5,457 bases of DNA. Origin: SIG622 sp045596605 (lineage in GTDB: Bacteria; Bacillota; Clostridia; Oscillospirales; CAG-382). How positions within the stretch are numbered: position 1 is the first letter of the stretch; each line of letters begins with the position of its first letter. The notes beneath the pieces are model-generated. The model did not search any database and had not been told where the DNA came from. It worked only from the letters and a program-made list of their open reading frames with translations. The stretch lies in the NCBI GenBank assembly GCA_045596605.1, contig JAZOCR010000178.1:1-5457 (forward strand), written 5' to 3'. This document shows, piece by piece, positions 4,666 to 5,457 of the stretch. A program made the translations under genes and the position numbers.

Positions 4666-5457
4666 TTATTTAGTCATTCTTTTGCGTTTCTCAATTATCT
4701 GCGCCTTTGCCTTGCGTATATGCTGAACTATCGGTACGTTTGCAGGACAGGTATAAGTACAGCAACCGCACTCTACGCAGCTCAGACAATTATATTTTTC
4801 GCACATATCAAGTCTGTCGTGGGATGAAAACATAGCAAGATAATTTGGCATAAGATGCATGGGACATGCGCCTACGCACTTTCCGCAATGAATACAAGCA
4901 GGATTTTCAGCAGAAGGTAGATGACTGAGTGCAAGAATAGCAGCCGTACCCTTCACAACCGGAGTGTTCAAATCCCACTGCGCCACACCCATCATAGGTC
5001 CGCCTGATATCAGTTTGTCTGGTTCCTTTATGAAACCACCGCAGTATTCAATAACATCAGCAAAGCTTGTACCGAGCGGAACAAGAAGGTTTTTCGGTGA
5101 TCTTATGCAATCACCTGCAACAGTAACGATACGTTTAATAAGAGGCTTTCCCTCTTCAACCGCATGATAAATCGCAGCACAGGTTTCAGCATTAAAAATC
5201 ACGAAGCCTACATCTGCCGGAAGCTTACCTTGCGGAAGCTGAACCTTATGAAGCGCATACATAATCTGGCGTTCATCGCCCTGAGGATACTTAGTTTTCA
5301 TAACAGCTACACTGAGGCTTTCGTCAGCAGCAGTAAGCTGTTCAAAATGCTTTACTGCATCCTTCTTATTGTCCTCAATTGCAAAGACAGCCTTTGTAAT
5401 TTCCAAAGCTTTCATAAGTATCTTAACACCGGAAATAATACTGTCAGCATCTTCAAG
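4666..5457 (-). CDS. rnfC: Rnf complex subunit RnfC, C-terminal part (5'-truncated by the window)
   Basis: Peripheral subunit assigned in the family to NAD(H) binding, with similarity to the 51-kDa subunit of complex I. The frame is open to the right edge, so 263 residues are visible. The ATG at 5413-5415 is internal: the 14 codons before it continue the conserved region, and about 170-190 N-terminal residues, including much of the nucleotide/flavin region, should lie outside. Visible in order are AIEDNKKDAV, YPQGDERQIMYAL and LPADVGFVIFNAET, which are family signatures. An SLBB-like segment follows (PLGTSFADVIEYCGGF to SGGPMMG). Two [4Fe-4S] motifs come last: CIHCGKCVGACP (cysteines at 4864-4896) and CVECGCCTYTCP (cysteines at 4747-4779). 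The second motif has extra cysteines: CLSC just before it, and one inside the loop. The basic C-terminus (RKAKAQIIEKRKRMTK) ends with TAA at 4666-4668. It is the first rnf gene here, and any promoter lies beyond the window. Confidence 0.96.
   Translation of the reverse strand, partial: LEDADSIISGVKILMKALEITKAVFAIEDNKKDAVKHFEQLTAADESLSVAVMKTKYPQGDERQIMYALHKVQLPQGKLPADVGFVIFNAETCAAIYHAVEEGKPLIKRIVTVAGDCIRSPKNLLVPLGTSFADVIEYCGGFIKEPDKLISGGPMMGVAQWDLNTPVVKGTAAILALSHLPSAENPACIHCGKCVGACPMHLMPNYLAMFSSHDRLDMCEKYNCLSCVECGCCTYTCPANVPIVQHIRKAKAQIIEKRKRMTK

Noticed and set aside
5413..5415. ATG as the start of RnfC.
   Set aside because: The 14 upstream codons are open and continue the conserved region. 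A start here would lose the N-terminal nucleotide-binding part and leave RnfC far shorter than its family.
1..5457. Mobile element, CRISPR array, defence system or other undescribed system in the window.
   Set aside because: No array-like repeats, transposase, integrase, tRNA or attachment-like duplications were seen, and known housekeeping and energy genes fill almost every base.

Overview
The window is a conserved energy-metabolism locus from an anaerobic, low-to-moderate GC bacterium. The most likely source is a member of the Clostridia (Firmicutes), possibly a gut Oscillospirales- or Lachnospirales-type organism. The reasons are the gene order rnfC-D-G-E-A-B, the ferredoxin-rich clostridial form of RnfB, strong AGGAGG-type ribosome binding sites and protein sequences typical of that group. 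The genus assignment is inference; there is no rRNA or other marker here.

Layout. Bases 1-950 (+ strand) hold the C-terminal part of a class V aminotransferase-fold cysteine desulfurase (NifS/IscS-like), whose start lies off the left edge. Bases 951-1012 are the only real intergenic gap. It contains a 13-bp perfect hairpin with a T-run, placed to terminate both converging transcription units. Bases 1013-5457 (- strand) hold a tightly packed operon read right to left: rnfC (5' end off the right edge), rnfD, rnfG, rnfE, rnfA, rnfB. The junctions are overlaps of 14 and 8 nt, a 2-nt gap (or 4-nt ATGA overlap), and gaps of 13 and 21 nt, so the operon is probably translationally coupled. No promoter is visible, because the upstream end is outside the window.

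How the genes work together. The six products form the membrane Rnf complex (ferredoxin:NAD+ oxidoreductase, coupled to Na+ or H+ translocation). From knowledge of the family, RnfB takes electrons from reduced ferredoxin through its Fe-S clusters. RnfA and RnfE bury a shared [2Fe-2S] cluster in the membrane, RnfG and RnfD carry covalent FMN, and RnfC holds the NAD(H) site and two [4Fe-4S] clusters. The C-terminal FeS and SLBB parts of RnfC are visible; its N-terminal nucleotide/flavin-binding part is not. The cysteine desulfurase would supply sulfur for Fe-S assembly, but it is convergent and not in the operon, so a specific link is only a guess.

I looked for an undescribed system and did not find one: all coding space is accounted for by known families. 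The points worth a second look are small. They are unusual residues around the presumed flavinylation threonines of RnfD and RnfG, a perfect 12-bp tandem duplication in rnfG, non-consensus residues in the cysteine desulfurase, an extra cysteine in RnfB, and the shared terminator.
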